DNA of 64,000 nt, from positions 4,589,724 through 4,653,723 of the forward strand of contig NZ_CP135918.1 in NCBI RefSeq assembly GCF_032393985.1. The letters are read 5' to 3'. The translations under genes were made by a program, and so were the position numbers. Below are positions 8,117 through 16,493 of the stretch, piece by piece. The notes below the pieces were generated by a model. The model saw only the letters and a list, made by a program, of their open reading frames with translations. It was not told the origin of the DNA and made no database searches. Source of the stretch: Fischerella sp. JS2. Lineage in GTDB: Bacteria; Cyanobacteriota; Cyanobacteriia; Cyanobacteriales; Nostocaceae. Each line of letters begins with the position of its first letter. Position 1 is the stretch's first letter.

Positions 8117-10057
8117 TTAAAAAGTGAAGGTAGTACGGAGTACACCAACGGTTGTTGTGTCGTTTCTGTTGTCACCCTCGGGGTTAAACAGCACAAATGC
8201 CCCAGGAGTAATGCTTACATTATCACTTAGTTTCAAGCGGTAATAAGCTTCTAAATGATAAGGAGTAGCCCGATCTACACCTGTAGAGGCAAGTTCAGCA
8301 TCACCATCAGCAGAAGTGCGATATAGTGGCTGTCCAAATAGAATACCTGCGTTATTTCCCTGTTTGAACAAATCGTTGAAGTGAAGCCCCACCATCCAAC
8401 TAGTGAAGGTAGTAGAAGCATCAACATCACGGGAAGAATCATCTACGAATATTGCTGCACCGTAGCCAGATAAAGCAATTTTTGGAGAGAAACGCCAAGT
8501 GAGTGTGCCACCAACAGAATTAAGTTTGACGGGTGTTCCCAGTGAAACACCAGCCAAAGCACCAATATCACTACTAGTTAATCCTGTACCCAAGATATTG
8601 ATTTCGTGATAACTATTAGCATAGTTGAGACCAATATCTATAGAACTAGTTGGTCTAAAGGTTAATTGTGCGGCTATAACGCTACTACCACCAAAAAAAC
8701 CAGATCCTAAAGGTGTACCAGAAACTCCTGGTTGAATGTCTGGCGCATTTTCAGGAATGTTAGCATTAACGCTACCGTATAAAGCTCTAAGGTCTAACTG
8801 GTCGGAAATGTTAAAAATAAACCCTACAGCAGAAGCCAAGCCAGAACCAGAAGTACCACCGGAGACACGTACTACAGGATTCAAATTGCCAAAGCGAGAA
8901 ATTGACTCTTGTCCTTCACCATAAAAAGGTGTAATGGCAGGAAAAGCATCCGATGTTTCCGCCGCAGTTCCAGCAAACAAAGTTAATTTATCAGCAACTG
9001 GAAAGATATAAAGCAGTTTGTAAAGCTCAACATCATTAGCGCTGACATCTGATAAAGTCTTAACGTCAAGACCAGGAAACTGAGGTTCAAAACTAGTACG
9101 AGCGCTACTGGCGCTAAGTACAGGCGAAGCTAATCCCAAAGATTCTTGCAGGCTACCGCTACCATCCAAACCGCCCAAAAAGTTATGAGATTGTAAACCA
9201 GTAATTAGTAAGTCTTTACCTGTAAAACTGGTGTTGAGATTTAACCGCACTCTATTTGTCAAGATGATATTAGGGTCATCTGTATCTGGAGAACCTCCTG
9301 TAGCACCAATAGCTGCAATAATTACCTCACCATTCAGTTTGGTAGTTGTGGAAAACTGATTTGCTTCCAGTTCTGCGGTGCGTGCTTCCAGCACATCTAC
9401 CCGACCCCGCAGTGTCGCCAATTCCGCAGCAAATTCTTCTTGCAGTCTCTGCAAAGTGGCTAAATCTTCTTTTGTTACTAAATTAGTAGTCGCCGTAGCA
9501 ATTATTTCGTTGACTCGATCAAGACAGGCATTTAAGCCAGCAGCAAATTCATAGCGAGTCATCGGACGATTACCGCGGTATGTACCATTGGGATACCCAG
9601 CAATACAACCGTAGCGCTCAACCAAAGATTGTAATGCACCAAAAGCCCAGTCTGTAGGTTGCACATCAGATAGTTGCGATACAGATGTAACTTGTGCGAT
9701 TTTGTCTGATGGCTGAGGTGAATTTGCAGATTGGGAGGAAGTTGGTAGTGAAGAATTAGGAGCTGAAGTTAACTCTAAATTTTTGTCTTGTTGCTTCTGA
9801 TTTAAGACAGGTGAATTTTGTTCATGCTCACTAGCTAGAATTAATTTTTTTGGAGAATTATTAGGTTTCACTCCGCTATTAATATCTATTTTTTCAGGGG
9901 TGTTACCAATGTGAGAAATTGCTATTTTTTCAGAATTATTTTGTACCTGCTTTTGCTCTGCAATCTCAAAATTAGCCAGGCCTTGTAATGGTAACAATCC
10001 CATAATTAAATATAATAAACTTGCTCCACCAGCAGAGGCTAGTAGATATCTCGTCAT
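8117..10057 (-). CDS. Iron uptake porin (SLH domain plus OprB-type barrel)
   Basis: A 646-residue outer-membrane protein. Residues 1-28 form a signal peptide, followed by a low-complexity Ser/Asn/Gln linker. An SLH domain spans roughly 125-190 (VQPTDWAFGALQSLVERYG, then YRGNRPMTRYEFAAGL). A coiled coil lies near 195-235 (LQRLQEEFAAELATLRGR). The OprB-like beta-barrel fills the rest and ends in an aromatic strand TTFTF, the usual outer-membrane assembly signal. The family takes up iron or other small solutes through the outer membrane and binds peptidoglycan-linked polymer by SLH. The ribosome site GAGGAG precedes ATG 10057 and overlaps a Yfr1-like pairing site. Confidence 0.9.
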   Translation of the reverse strand: MTRYLLASAGGASLLYLIMGLLPLQGLANFEIAEQKQVQNNSEKIAISHIGNTPEKIDINSGVKPNNSPKKLILASEHEQNSPVLNQKQQDKNLELTSAPNSSLPTSSQSANSPQPSDKIAQVTSVSQLSDVQPTDWAFGALQSLVERYGCIAGYPNGTYRGNRPMTRYEFAAGLNACLDRVNEIIATATTNLVTKEDLATLQRLQEEFAAELATLRGRVDVLEARTAELEANQFSTTTKLNGEVIIAAIGATGGSPDTDDPNIILTNRVRLNLNTSFTGKDLLITGLQSHNFLGGLDGSGSLQESLGLASPVLSASSARTSFEPQFPGLDVKTLSDVSANDVELYKLLYIFPVADKLTLFAGTAAETSDAFPAITPFYGEGQESISRFGNLNPVVRVSGGTSGSGLASAVGFIFNISDQLDLRALYGSVNANIPENAPDIQPGVSGTPLGSGFFGGSSVIAAQLTFRPTSSIDIGLNYANSYHEINILGTGLTSSDIGALAGVSLGTPVKLNSVGGTLTWRFSPKIALSGYGAAIFVDDSSRDVDASTTFTSWMVGLHFNDLFKQGNNAGILFGQPLYRTSADGDAELASTGVDRATPYHLEAYYRLKLSDNVSITPGAFVLFNPEGDNRNDTTTVGVLRTTFTF

Positions 10058-10060
10058 GAT

Positions 10061-10072
10061 AACTCCTCACAG
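10061..10072 (-). promoter_or_regulatory. Possible Yfr1 sRNA target over the porin ribosome site
   Basis: The mRNA-sense leader contains TGTGAGGAGT immediately before the start codon region. It is complementary to 10 of the 11 bases of the ultraconserved Yfr1 motif ACUCCUCACAC. Yfr1 is known to block porin translation in Prochlorococcus by such pairing. Part of the match is simply the Shine-Dalgarno core, so the regulatory role is an inference. Confidence 0.5.
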
Positions 10073-10616
10073 ACTATATATGAAGATATGGAAAATTTGA
10101 TTACGATATTTAACACCAATAGACAAGTAGATGTAAAGCGTATTTTGCAAAGAAATATTGCCTGCTTTACATTATTTAACTCAGGAAATTAGTTCACTGA
10201 ATTTACTAGGCTATTGTGTGAATATTTATCGCAAGTATTAAATTCTAGTAAATACTATTTTTATGATCAGTTTACACTATTTATGATTTATAGTTTTTAT
10301 AATTACCATATAAAAATTTAAATCATGGAAGTATAACTCGGTTTGTGATACAATTACGCTATTTTAATAAAAATAATTAAGAGTAAATGATTTTAGATGA
10401 TTACAGGGATAAATCGTATTGTTTGAGATTGTTGGAATAGCGTATTGGCAAAGACTCTGAATCCAAAATCCGTCTTGAAAAGCTTTGAGCCTCGCTGTCG
10501 CTTTCTGCACTCATAACAAACTGCTAAAGAGTATGATTGCAGTCTTGAACTTTGAACAAAACTTTCAAATGAACCAGGAAGCCCGCGCTCTACGCCAAGC
10601 GTGAGCGCTGGGTAAT
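10073..10616. other. Intergenic region between porin and glycosyltransferase
   Basis: About 540 AT-rich bases upstream of the porin and downstream of mgdA. It should hold the porin promoter. I see no clear Fur-type palindrome, terminator with T-run, or gene. Near 10580 there is a GC-rich fragment (CGCTCTACGCCAAGCGTGAGCG) related to the dispersed repeats. Confidence 0.4.
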
Positions 10617-12023
10617 TTACTTACTTCCTGTATGTACAGTTTTCACCCATTTCAAACGCTTAGGACGCACAGACATGCGAGCGGTGGTGCTACTGATTAC
10701 TATTAACCAGTGAAGCATATAAAGAGTACCACGCAAAGTCTGAAGCAGCAGCAGAAAATAACTAGACAAATTTAGCCCCTTTTGTTTTCTAATCCGCACC
10801 AGACCAGCAAACATACCTGCCATCGACATTGTAATGGTCAAGCCTGTCATAGGGCTAAGGATCGGTGGACGATGCCGAGCGATCGCCATCAATAAATCTG
10901 GTACTGCTGCTGAGGGTAGGATGTACTGGCTAAGCAGGAAAACCAGCAAATCCCAGGTTTTGCGGCTACCCATGCGGTTTTTGAGAATTAAATCCCAATA
11001 ATCTAGATAGCGTTGATAGCCGCCTTCTGCCCAACGGTTACGTTGATGCCAAAGAGCGATCGCACTTACTACGCCCTCTTCTTCAACTGCGGGGTTAAAG
11101 ACATTTTCAATGTCCCAGTTGTCTAGGTGCAAACGAAATGTTAGATCCAAATCATCAGTGATCGTCTCTTCATTCCAGCCACCGCAACGTTTGAGTGCTT
11201 CTCGCCGGACAAATTGACCATTACCCCGTAGTTCACCCAAACCACCAACAACAGTCCGCCCTTGTTGGAAATAGGCATCTAATGCCATTTCTGCCATTTG
11301 TCCCTTTGTCCAAAAGTTTTCTTTGGCGTTGGCGATCGCTTTTCGTACTTGCACCGCCCCCACCTTTTGACGTTCAAACAAGGGTACAACTCGTAGCAGT
11401 ATATCTGGTGGAACTTGAGCATCAGCATCAAACACCGCCAAAACCTCACCTTTAGTTAGTGGTAAAACCTGATTCAAAGCTCCGGATTTGCCACCACCTG
11501 CTCCTGGTGAACGTTGAAAAATTTTTAATTGATCGTATTTTTGGGCCAGTTCTGCTAGAAACTGCGGAGTCCGATCGCTGCTGTTATCATCAATAATCCA
11601 AACTTCGTACTTTTCTTCTGGGTATTCCAGACTGCAAAGATTCTTGACGAGTTTGCCAATTACAGCTTCCTCGTTTTTCGCAGCCACTAACACCGAAACA
11701 TAGGGGTAATCACCCTCTAATTGCTCATGAGTACGGCGGGGTTTAGTAAACACCAGCACAAATACATGAAGCCCGATGATAGTAGTCAGTCCTAGTACGA
11801 ACAAATAACCCCAAGAAACTAGGTGCAACGCGATCGTGCTACTCCAGACCATAGTTAGAACTAGAGCGGCTTTGCGTCTGCGACCTTGAAACCGGGACGG
11901 ATGAGACACACAAGGCGATGTCTCTTCTTCTAACTCCTCTTCCACCGCTAGCTCAGAAAGCAAAGAGTCAAGCGGATCAAGCTCTTTGTAAGAATCGTTT
12001 TCGGGCCAGAAATTCGCTGGCAT
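10617..12023 (-). CDS. mgdA: Beta-monoglucosyldiacylglycerol synthase (GT2 family)
   Basis: A 468-residue membrane glycosyltransferase that closely resembles the cyanobacterial enzyme known from Synechocystis Sll1377. It transfers glucose from UDP-glucose to diacylglycerol, the first step to galactolipids of thylakoids. Two membrane segments lie near residues 50-90. The GT-A domain carries VSVLVAAKNEE, IIDDNSSD, FDADAQV (DxD), ETITDDLDL and QRNRW (QxxRW). Two or three membrane segments follow near 350-430. The N-terminus MPANFWPENDSYKELDPLDSL is family-typical. It overlaps the upstream radical SAM gene by 47 bases, so the pair is probably co-transcribed. Confidence 0.92.
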   Translation of the reverse strand: MPANFWPENDSYKELDPLDSLLSELAVEEELEEETSPCVSHPSRFQGRRRKAALVLTMVWSSTIALHLVSWGYLFVLGLTTIIGLHVFVLVFTKPRRTHEQLEGDYPYVSVLVAAKNEEAVIGKLVKNLCSLEYPEEKYEVWIIDDNSSDRTPQFLAELAQKYDQLKIFQRSPGAGGGKSGALNQVLPLTKGEVLAVFDADAQVPPDILLRVVPLFERQKVGAVQVRKAIANAKENFWTKGQMAEMALDAYFQQGRTVVGGLGELRGNGQFVRREALKRCGGWNEETITDDLDLTFRLHLDNWDIENVFNPAVEEEGVVSAIALWHQRNRWAEGGYQRYLDYWDLILKNRMGSRKTWDLLVFLLSQYILPSAAVPDLLMAIARHRPPILSPMTGLTITMSMAGMFAGLVRIRKQKGLNLSSYFLLLLQTLRGTLYMLHWLIVISSTTARMSVRPKRLKWVKTVHTGSK

Positions 12024-12951
12024 AGGTCACTTGATTTAACCACCAGTATTTGTCAACACCCATAAAGAAGCTGGGTATTAAGTAACACCAAACTGTACAT
12101 CCTTCACACACTTTTAACTTACCTTGAGATTGGCGGTAATTTTCTACCTCCTCCGACTCACGATAAAGTTCGTAAAGTCGCCCTTGGATGGGAACTCCGG
12201 TTTGGGCAAAGTGATAACAAGGTAGCAACAGCTCGTCGTTAGGAGAAATTGCAATGACTGCATCTACCGCTTTGCAGCGGGGATTTTTAGTGTCATTGCC
12301 CCCAGCTTCAATAAAAGCCAATGCAGCCTTATTGTACCCGACATTTTTGTATTTCTTGGCAGTAGCTTCTATTGCCGCCACCATTTGAGGGGTGGGATTT
12401 TTATTGGAGTTGTAGTGTTCATGGGCTGTGAAAGCTGGGTTCAGCCAGACGCGCACGCCCAAATTTTTACCCAGTTCACCCACTTCATCAATACGTTCGT
12501 AGTTTTGGGCGGTGACGGTATGATTGAGTACTGGGAATTCTCCTAAAGACTTAGCAATTTTTACCGACTCGACTAAGTTGTCAAAAATTTTCACTCCGCG
12601 CGAGTGATCATGAGTCTCAGCATCCGCACCATCCAAAGAGAAATTCAAAAAGTCCACTAACCCCTGAATTTCTTTTGCTTTCTGCGGATACAAGATTGTA
12701 TTTGTGGTCATGCTGGTATAAAAACCTTGGCGTTTTGCCTCAGTATAAATCTGCCCCACATCTTGCCGCAGCAGTGGTTCACCACCTGTAAAGTCCACAT
12801 ATTTGACTCCCAGGCGGCGTAAATCCTGTAAATTATGTTTAATTGTCTCAAAATCCGCTTCTTTTCCAGGTTCTAATGCCCAAATGTTACAAAAATGACA
12901 TCGAGCATTACAACGATAAGTCAAGTAGTAGTTTGCAACCAGTGGTGCCAT
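11977..12951 (-). CDS. Radical SAM protein with SPASM-like C-terminal cysteines
   Basis: A 324-residue radical SAM enzyme. C14, C18 and C21 form the CxxxCxxC cluster motif (CNARCHFC), followed by the SAM-binding FTGGEP near residue 57. The C-terminus has further cysteines in CKAV, PCYHF and CEGCTVWC, which could bind a second Fe-S cluster as in SPASM/twitch enzymes. The substrate is unknown. Its 3' end overlaps mgdA by 47 bases, suggesting translational coupling and perhaps a role in lipid or envelope modification, but this is only context. The start is ATG 12951. Confidence 0.85.
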   Translation of the reverse strand: MAPLVANYYLTYRCNARCHFCNIWALEPGKEADFETIKHNLQDLRRLGVKYVDFTGGEPLLRQDVGQIYTEAKRQGFYTSMTTNTILYPQKAKEIQGLVDFLNFSLDGADAETHDHSRGVKIFDNLVESVKIAKSLGEFPVLNHTVTAQNYERIDEVGELGKNLGVRVWLNPAFTAHEHYNSNKNPTPQMVAAIEATAKKYKNVGYNKAALAFIEAGGNDTKNPRCKAVDAVIAISPNDELLLPCYHFAQTGVPIQGRLYELYRESEEVENYRQSQGKLKVCEGCTVWCYLIPSFFMGVDKYWWLNQVTYASEFLARKRFLQRA

Positions 12952-13029
12952 AAAATCCTATAGTGTTAAACCACTAAAGTTTTCCTTAAGACATCTTTAA
13001 ACGTAGTTTACACACAGTCAATAATTATT

Positions 13030-13135
13030 TAGTTATTTGTCATTTGTCATTTGTCAATGGTCAATTGTTAGTGGTTAGTGGTTAGTGGTTGGTTGTTGGT
13101 TGTTAGTGGTTAGCTTTTAGTTGTTTTTTGTTTGT
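13030..13135. repeat. Tandem heptamer repeats upstream of the EbsA-like gene
   Basis: Units of TTTGTCA pass into units of TTAGTGG and TTGGTTG. This is the same heptamer class as at 1856, 29310, 41795 and 52975. It occupies most of the 310-base gap between the divergent radical SAM and ebsA-like genes. Confidence 0.8.
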
Positions 13136-13261
13136 TTTCTTCCTTGTCTCCCTTGTCTCCTTACCTCTCGTAGAAAGTGTGTATAACAACACTCCTTTTG
13201 GGAACACTATGTAAGACCACTAGTATCTTTCGTTGTCAACTTACGTGAGGAATATTTCAGT

Positions 13262-13636
13262 ATGTCTTTTGAGCAACTTCAGCCTGCGACGCCACAACAA
13301 GCAAATGTCTACTTGCCATACATTCAAAGCAGCAAGCGCAATTTCTTACCCTATGCCATCAGCCTTTATCATAAAGGTGTTTTGGAAGGACACCGCAAAA
13401 TAGAAGGCAGTGAAAATATCCCTTTTGTGGCGACTTGGAATATTGCCACCCTACCCTCAGACTTAACCCGTTGTCGAGTCCAGTTTGAAGGTAACGCAGA
13501 TCTAAGTTATGAAGTGATGATGGCTAGCTTCGAGTTTATAAATTTTTTAATTGAGATGATGGAAAATTATAAACGCTATCGACTTACAGATTTTTCTCAA
13601 ACCTTTTACCGTAAACTCTTACGGATAGATGAATAA
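13262..13636 (+). CDS. ebsA: EbsA-like type IV pilus / biofilm-suppression protein
   Basis: A 124-residue cytoplasmic protein without signal peptide. Its sequence (start MSFEQLQPATPQQ, a conserved KGVLEGHRKIEG near residue 38, and ending FYRKLLRIDE) fits my memory of the cyanobacterial EbsA family. In Synechococcus elongatus EbsA acts with the type IV pilus machinery and biofilm self-suppression. No other pilus gene is nearby; the next gene is a DRTGG protein on the same strand. GTGAGG lies 11 bases before ATG 13262. The name rests on recalled similarity and could be wrong. Confidence 0.6.
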   Translation: MSFEQLQPATPQQANVYLPYIQSSKRNFLPYAISLYHKGVLEGHRKIEGSENIPFVATWNIATLPSDLTRCRVQFEGNADLSYEVMMASFEFINFLIEMMENYKRYRLTDFSQTFYRKLLRIDE

Positions 13637-13727
13637 TATTGGTTGGTGGTTGTTGGTTAGTGGCTAGTGGTTAGTGGTTAATGGCTTACAACTCCCCTCA
13701 CTCTCCCCACTGCCCCTAATTCCCAAC

Positions 13728-13816
13728 GCCTCTTTCTTTATGCCGGGGGACCCTTACTTTACAGAAGCCGCTAGCGCCTCTACGGCAATCGCTCATGGGG
13801 GACTCATCGGTCCCCA
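13728..13816 (+). repeat. ~90-bp dispersed repeat, copy A
   Basis: From GCCTCTTTCTTTATGCCGGG to CGGTCCCCA this stretch matches the reverse complement of 62651-62742 at about 90% by eye. It contains the inner palindrome TGGGGGACTCATCGGTCCCCA. It creates an ATG at 13795 in frame with the next gene, which is probably not the true start. Confidence 0.85.
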
Positions 13817-13923
13817 CTGCCCCTAATGTCTCCTCTGGCAACACCGCGATCGCATTAGTTCGCCCTAAAATTAGGAAACACCAAGCAAAGGTTGTGCCGA
13901 CTTTTGAATTTAGGAGTGCATGT

Positions 13924-15018
13924 GTGCCAAAATCTGCTAAACATTTGCTAATTGGTTCGACGGAGGCTTACAGTGGCAAATCTGCAACTGTTCTGGGTTT
14001 GTCTCATCTGCTACAGCAAAAAGGATTGGATGTTGCCTATGGCAAACCAATAGGAACTTGTTTGAGTGAATCTGCTGGTAGTATGGTTGAGGAAGATGTC
14101 CAGTTTATTGCAGCTAGCCTCAATCTGCCCGAAAACCACATCGTACCATCCATGTTGGCTTTAAATGAAGCCACAATTCAAAAACGTCTGCGCGGGGAAG
14201 ACAAAACCGATTATTGTCAAGCCTTATTACAACAATATCTACAAATATCGGTTGGTCATTTGGTGTTGCTAGAAGGGCCAGGTAATTTGGAAGAAGGCAG
14301 TTTGTTTAACTTGTCTTTACCACAAGTAGCTGAAATAATTGATGCTGCCGTGGTATTAGTCACCCGTTATCAATCGCTGCTATCGGTTGAGTCTTTACTG
14401 TCTGCAAAACAGCGACTAGGAAAACGCCTAATTGGTGTTGTCATCAACGATGTTCCTGCACAACAAATACCAGCCCTGGATAGTACTATCCGTCCATTTT
14501 TGGAACAGCACGATATAGCCGTGTTAGGAATATTGCCGAAAAACGACTTGTTACGTAGCGTCAGCGTTCGTGAACTAGTACATCAATTAAACGCCGAAGT
14601 TCTTTGTCGCAGCGATCGCTTAGATTTAATGGTGGAAAGTTTAGCTATTGGAGCCATGAACGTGAACGCTGCTGTTAAGTATTTTCGCAAACGTCGGAAT
14701 ATGGCAGTAGTAACAGGGGGCGATCGCGTCGAAATTCAGCAAGCAGCTTTGGAAACTTCCACCCAATGTCTGATTCTGACTGGACAACTACCACCACCTA
14801 ATTTCATTCTCACCCGCGCTGAAGAACTAGAAATCCCCATCTTATCAGTAGATTTGGATACCTTAACTACTGTGGAAATTGTGGATCGGACTTTTGGTCA
14901 AGTGCGTGTCCACGAACCAATTAAAGTCCACTGCATTCGTAATTTAATGGCTGAACATTTTGATATTACTCGTTTGCTCAGCCTCTTGGATTTAAGTCCA
15001 GCAGCTGCCTTGCCATAA
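13924..15018 (+). CDS. BioD-like/DRTGG domain protein (phosphotransacetylase-like N-terminal family)
   Basis: A protein of about 364 residues. The N-terminal half is a P-loop dethiobiotin-synthetase-like domain with GSTEAYSGKSATVLG, a Walker A variant, near residues 9-23, and LLEGPGNLEEG near residue 115. The C-terminal half, from about residue 210, is a DRTGG domain, recognisable from LPKNDLLRSVSVREL to the MAVVTGGDR repeat. It lacks the Pta catalytic domain, so acetyl transfer is not expected; a regulatory nucleotide-binding role is possible. GTG 13924 has AGGAG seven bases upstream and matches the family start (PKSAKHLLIGS). The ATG at 13795 lies inside a dispersed repeat. Confidence 0.8.
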   Translation: MPKSAKHLLIGSTEAYSGKSATVLGLSHLLQQKGLDVAYGKPIGTCLSESAGSMVEEDVQFIAASLNLPENHIVPSMLALNEATIQKRLRGEDKTDYCQALLQQYLQISVGHLVLLEGPGNLEEGSLFNLSLPQVAEIIDAAVVLVTRYQSLLSVESLLSAKQRLGKRLIGVVINDVPAQQIPALDSTIRPFLEQHDIAVLGILPKNDLLRSVSVRELVHQLNAEVLCRSDRLDLMVESLAIGAMNVNAAVKYFRKRRNMAVVTGGDRVEIQQAALETSTQCLILTGQLPPPNFILTRAEELEIPILSVDLDTLTTVEIVDRTFGQVRVHEPIKVHCIRNLMAEHFDITRLLSLLDLSPAAALP

Positions 15019-15157
15019 ATTATGCCTGTTCTCTGAAAGATAGCTACCGATAATAACACGGGGACACGGTGACGTGGAGATTGATGTGTAGCAGAATTTA
15101 GAGAATTGGAATTAGATTCCTACCTAGTTGAATTGCTGTAAATGAAAATGGAGGGCA

Positions 15158-15180
15158 TAGGCACGGCAATGCCGTGCCTA
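15158..15180. repeat. Palindrome, possible terminator hairpin
   Basis: TAGGCACGGCA and TGCCGTGCCTA form an 11-bp perfect stem around a single A, so a few bases must open into the loop. It lies 140 bases after the DRTGG gene and has only a weak TTATTTT run behind it. Confidence 0.6.
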
Positions 15181-15211
15181 AGGATTATTTTCAGACTTTT
15201 CAAAAGTGCAT

Positions 15212-15241
15212 ATATTAAGCTTTAGTTAAGAAAAAGTTAAG
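15212..15241 (-). promoter_or_regulatory. PHO box (SphR/PhoB site) upstream of the arsR-pst operon
   Basis: Read on the minus strand there are three 8-base repeats, CTTAACTT, CTTAACTA and CTTAATAT, separated by exactly three bases (11-base period). This is the architecture described for cyanobacterial PHO boxes (consensus near CTTAACCT). It ends 75 bases before arsR, and a TATTTT at 15260 could be the -10 element. The repeats point away from the operon, which is less usual. Confidence 0.7.
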
Positions 15242-15316
15242 CATCATGGAAAAGTGTGGTATTTTTTACACTACAAATGAATTAAATTTCATATGAATCC
15301 TGATTATTTGTAAAAA

Positions 15317-15613
15317 ATGAAACATAGCAGCAAGCAGGTTGACTGTGCAGAAAAGCTCAAGGTACTGGCAGACGAAACTCGTCTAGCAGTGTTACAGCTA
15401 CTAATCAACAATCCCAGATATGTGGGAGAGATGAATGCAATTTTAGGCTTAGAACAAAGCCTGCTCTCCCATCATTTGCAAGTTCTACGTCGGGCAAATT
15501 TTGTTGTAGGAGAGCGTGATGGTAAATCAGTTCTATACCGCCTTGCTCCAGAAGTAGAAGTAACTACAGGCAAAGCTTTAAACCTTGGCTGTTGCGTCCT
15601 CTGTTTTGAATAA
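15317..15613 (+). CDS. ArsR-family transcriptional regulator leading a pst operon
   Basis: A 98-residue winged-helix ArsR protein. LADETRLAVLQLL, then the recognition helix region QSLLSHHLQVLRRANFV and the wing GERDGKSVLYRL, are clear. It lacks the ELCVCDL arsenic motif in helix 3 (here RYVGEMN), but the C-terminus GCCVLCF has three cysteines that could bind a metal or As(III). It lies 25 bases before pstS on the same strand. I infer that it tunes the phosphate transporter, perhaps in response to arsenic, since arsenate enters by Pst. The start is ATG 15317. Confidence 0.85.
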   Translation: MKHSSKQVDCAEKLKVLADETRLAVLQLLINNPRYVGEMNAILGLEQSLLSHHLQVLRRANFVVGERDGKSVLYRLAPEVEVTTGKALNLGCCVLCFE

Positions 15614-15638
15614 AAGCCTTGATTTAGGTTAAGAAGTA

Positions 15639-16493
15639 ATGAGCAAAAGTTCACAAATTCTAGCCTCCCTTGCAGTGGGGTTGGCAGTCTGTGTTTGTTT
15701 GCAAGGTTGTTCCTCGGCAAATCAAGCCGCAAATAATCCAAATAAGCTTCAGGGAAAACTAGTACTTACTGGCTCCAGTACAATTGCACCTTTAGCGGCT
15801 GAAATCGGTAAGCGCTTTGAATCTGAGCATCCCGGTGTACGAATTGATGTCCAATCAGGAGGTTCTTCTCGTGGTATTACTGATGCTCGCCAGAGTGTAG
15901 CTGATATTGGTATGGTTTCTCGTGCCTTGAAGCCGGAAGAAAAGGATTTAAAAGCATTTGCTATTGCTCGTGATGGCGTGACGGTGATTCTCCATAAAGA
16001 CAATCCAATAGCATCTTTGAGTGACAAGCAGATTGTAGATATCTATACAGGCAAGGTCACGAATTGGAAGCAAGTAGGAGGGAAGGATGGGTTAATTACG
16101 GTTGTTAACAAAGCCGAAGGACGTTCGACATTGGAATTATTTACTCACTACTTCAAACTCAAAAACACAGATATCAAAGCGCAAGTAGTCATAGGTGACA
16201 ATGAGCAGGGAATTAAGACAGTAGCAGGTAATCCCAATGCCATTGGTTATGTCTCAATAGGTTCGGCAGAAAATAGTGTAACCAATGGAGTCTCTATCAA
16301 ACTGCTACCTGTAAATGGTATAGCTGCCACAACAGCGAATGTCCAAAACGGTACTTTTCCCATTTCTCGTCCACTTAACCTGGTAACAAAAACCGAACCC
16401 CAGGGACTGACAAAGGAATTTCTTGACTTCGCGCGATCGCAGCAGGTGAGTGACATTGTTAAAAAGCAAAACTTTGTTGTCGTTTCCAAATGA
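15639..16493 (+). CDS. pstS: Phosphate ABC transporter substrate-binding lipoprotein PstS
   Basis: A 284-residue periplasmic binding protein. A lipoprotein signal ends in LQGC (Cys at residue 24). The phosphate-binding pattern is clear: LTGSSTIAPL (residues 43-52), the SGGSSRGITD loop near residue 73, and the later GRSTLELFTHYF. It delivers phosphate to PstCA at the inner membrane. The coding end overlaps pstC by 44 bases. It belongs to the arsR-pstS-pstC-pstA-pstB operon. Confidence 0.95.
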   Translation: MSKSSQILASLAVGLAVCVCLQGCSSANQAANNPNKLQGKLVLTGSSTIAPLAAEIGKRFESEHPGVRIDVQSGGSSRGITDARQSVADIGMVSRALKPEEKDLKAFAIARDGVTVILHKDNPIASLSDKQIVDIYTGKVTNWKQVGGKDGLITVVNKAEGRSTLELFTHYFKLKNTDIKAQVVIGDNEQGIKTVAGNPNAIGYVSIGSAENSVTNGVSIKLLPVNGIAATTANVQNGTFPISRPLNLVTKTEPQGLTKEFLDFARSQQVSDIVKKQNFVVVSK

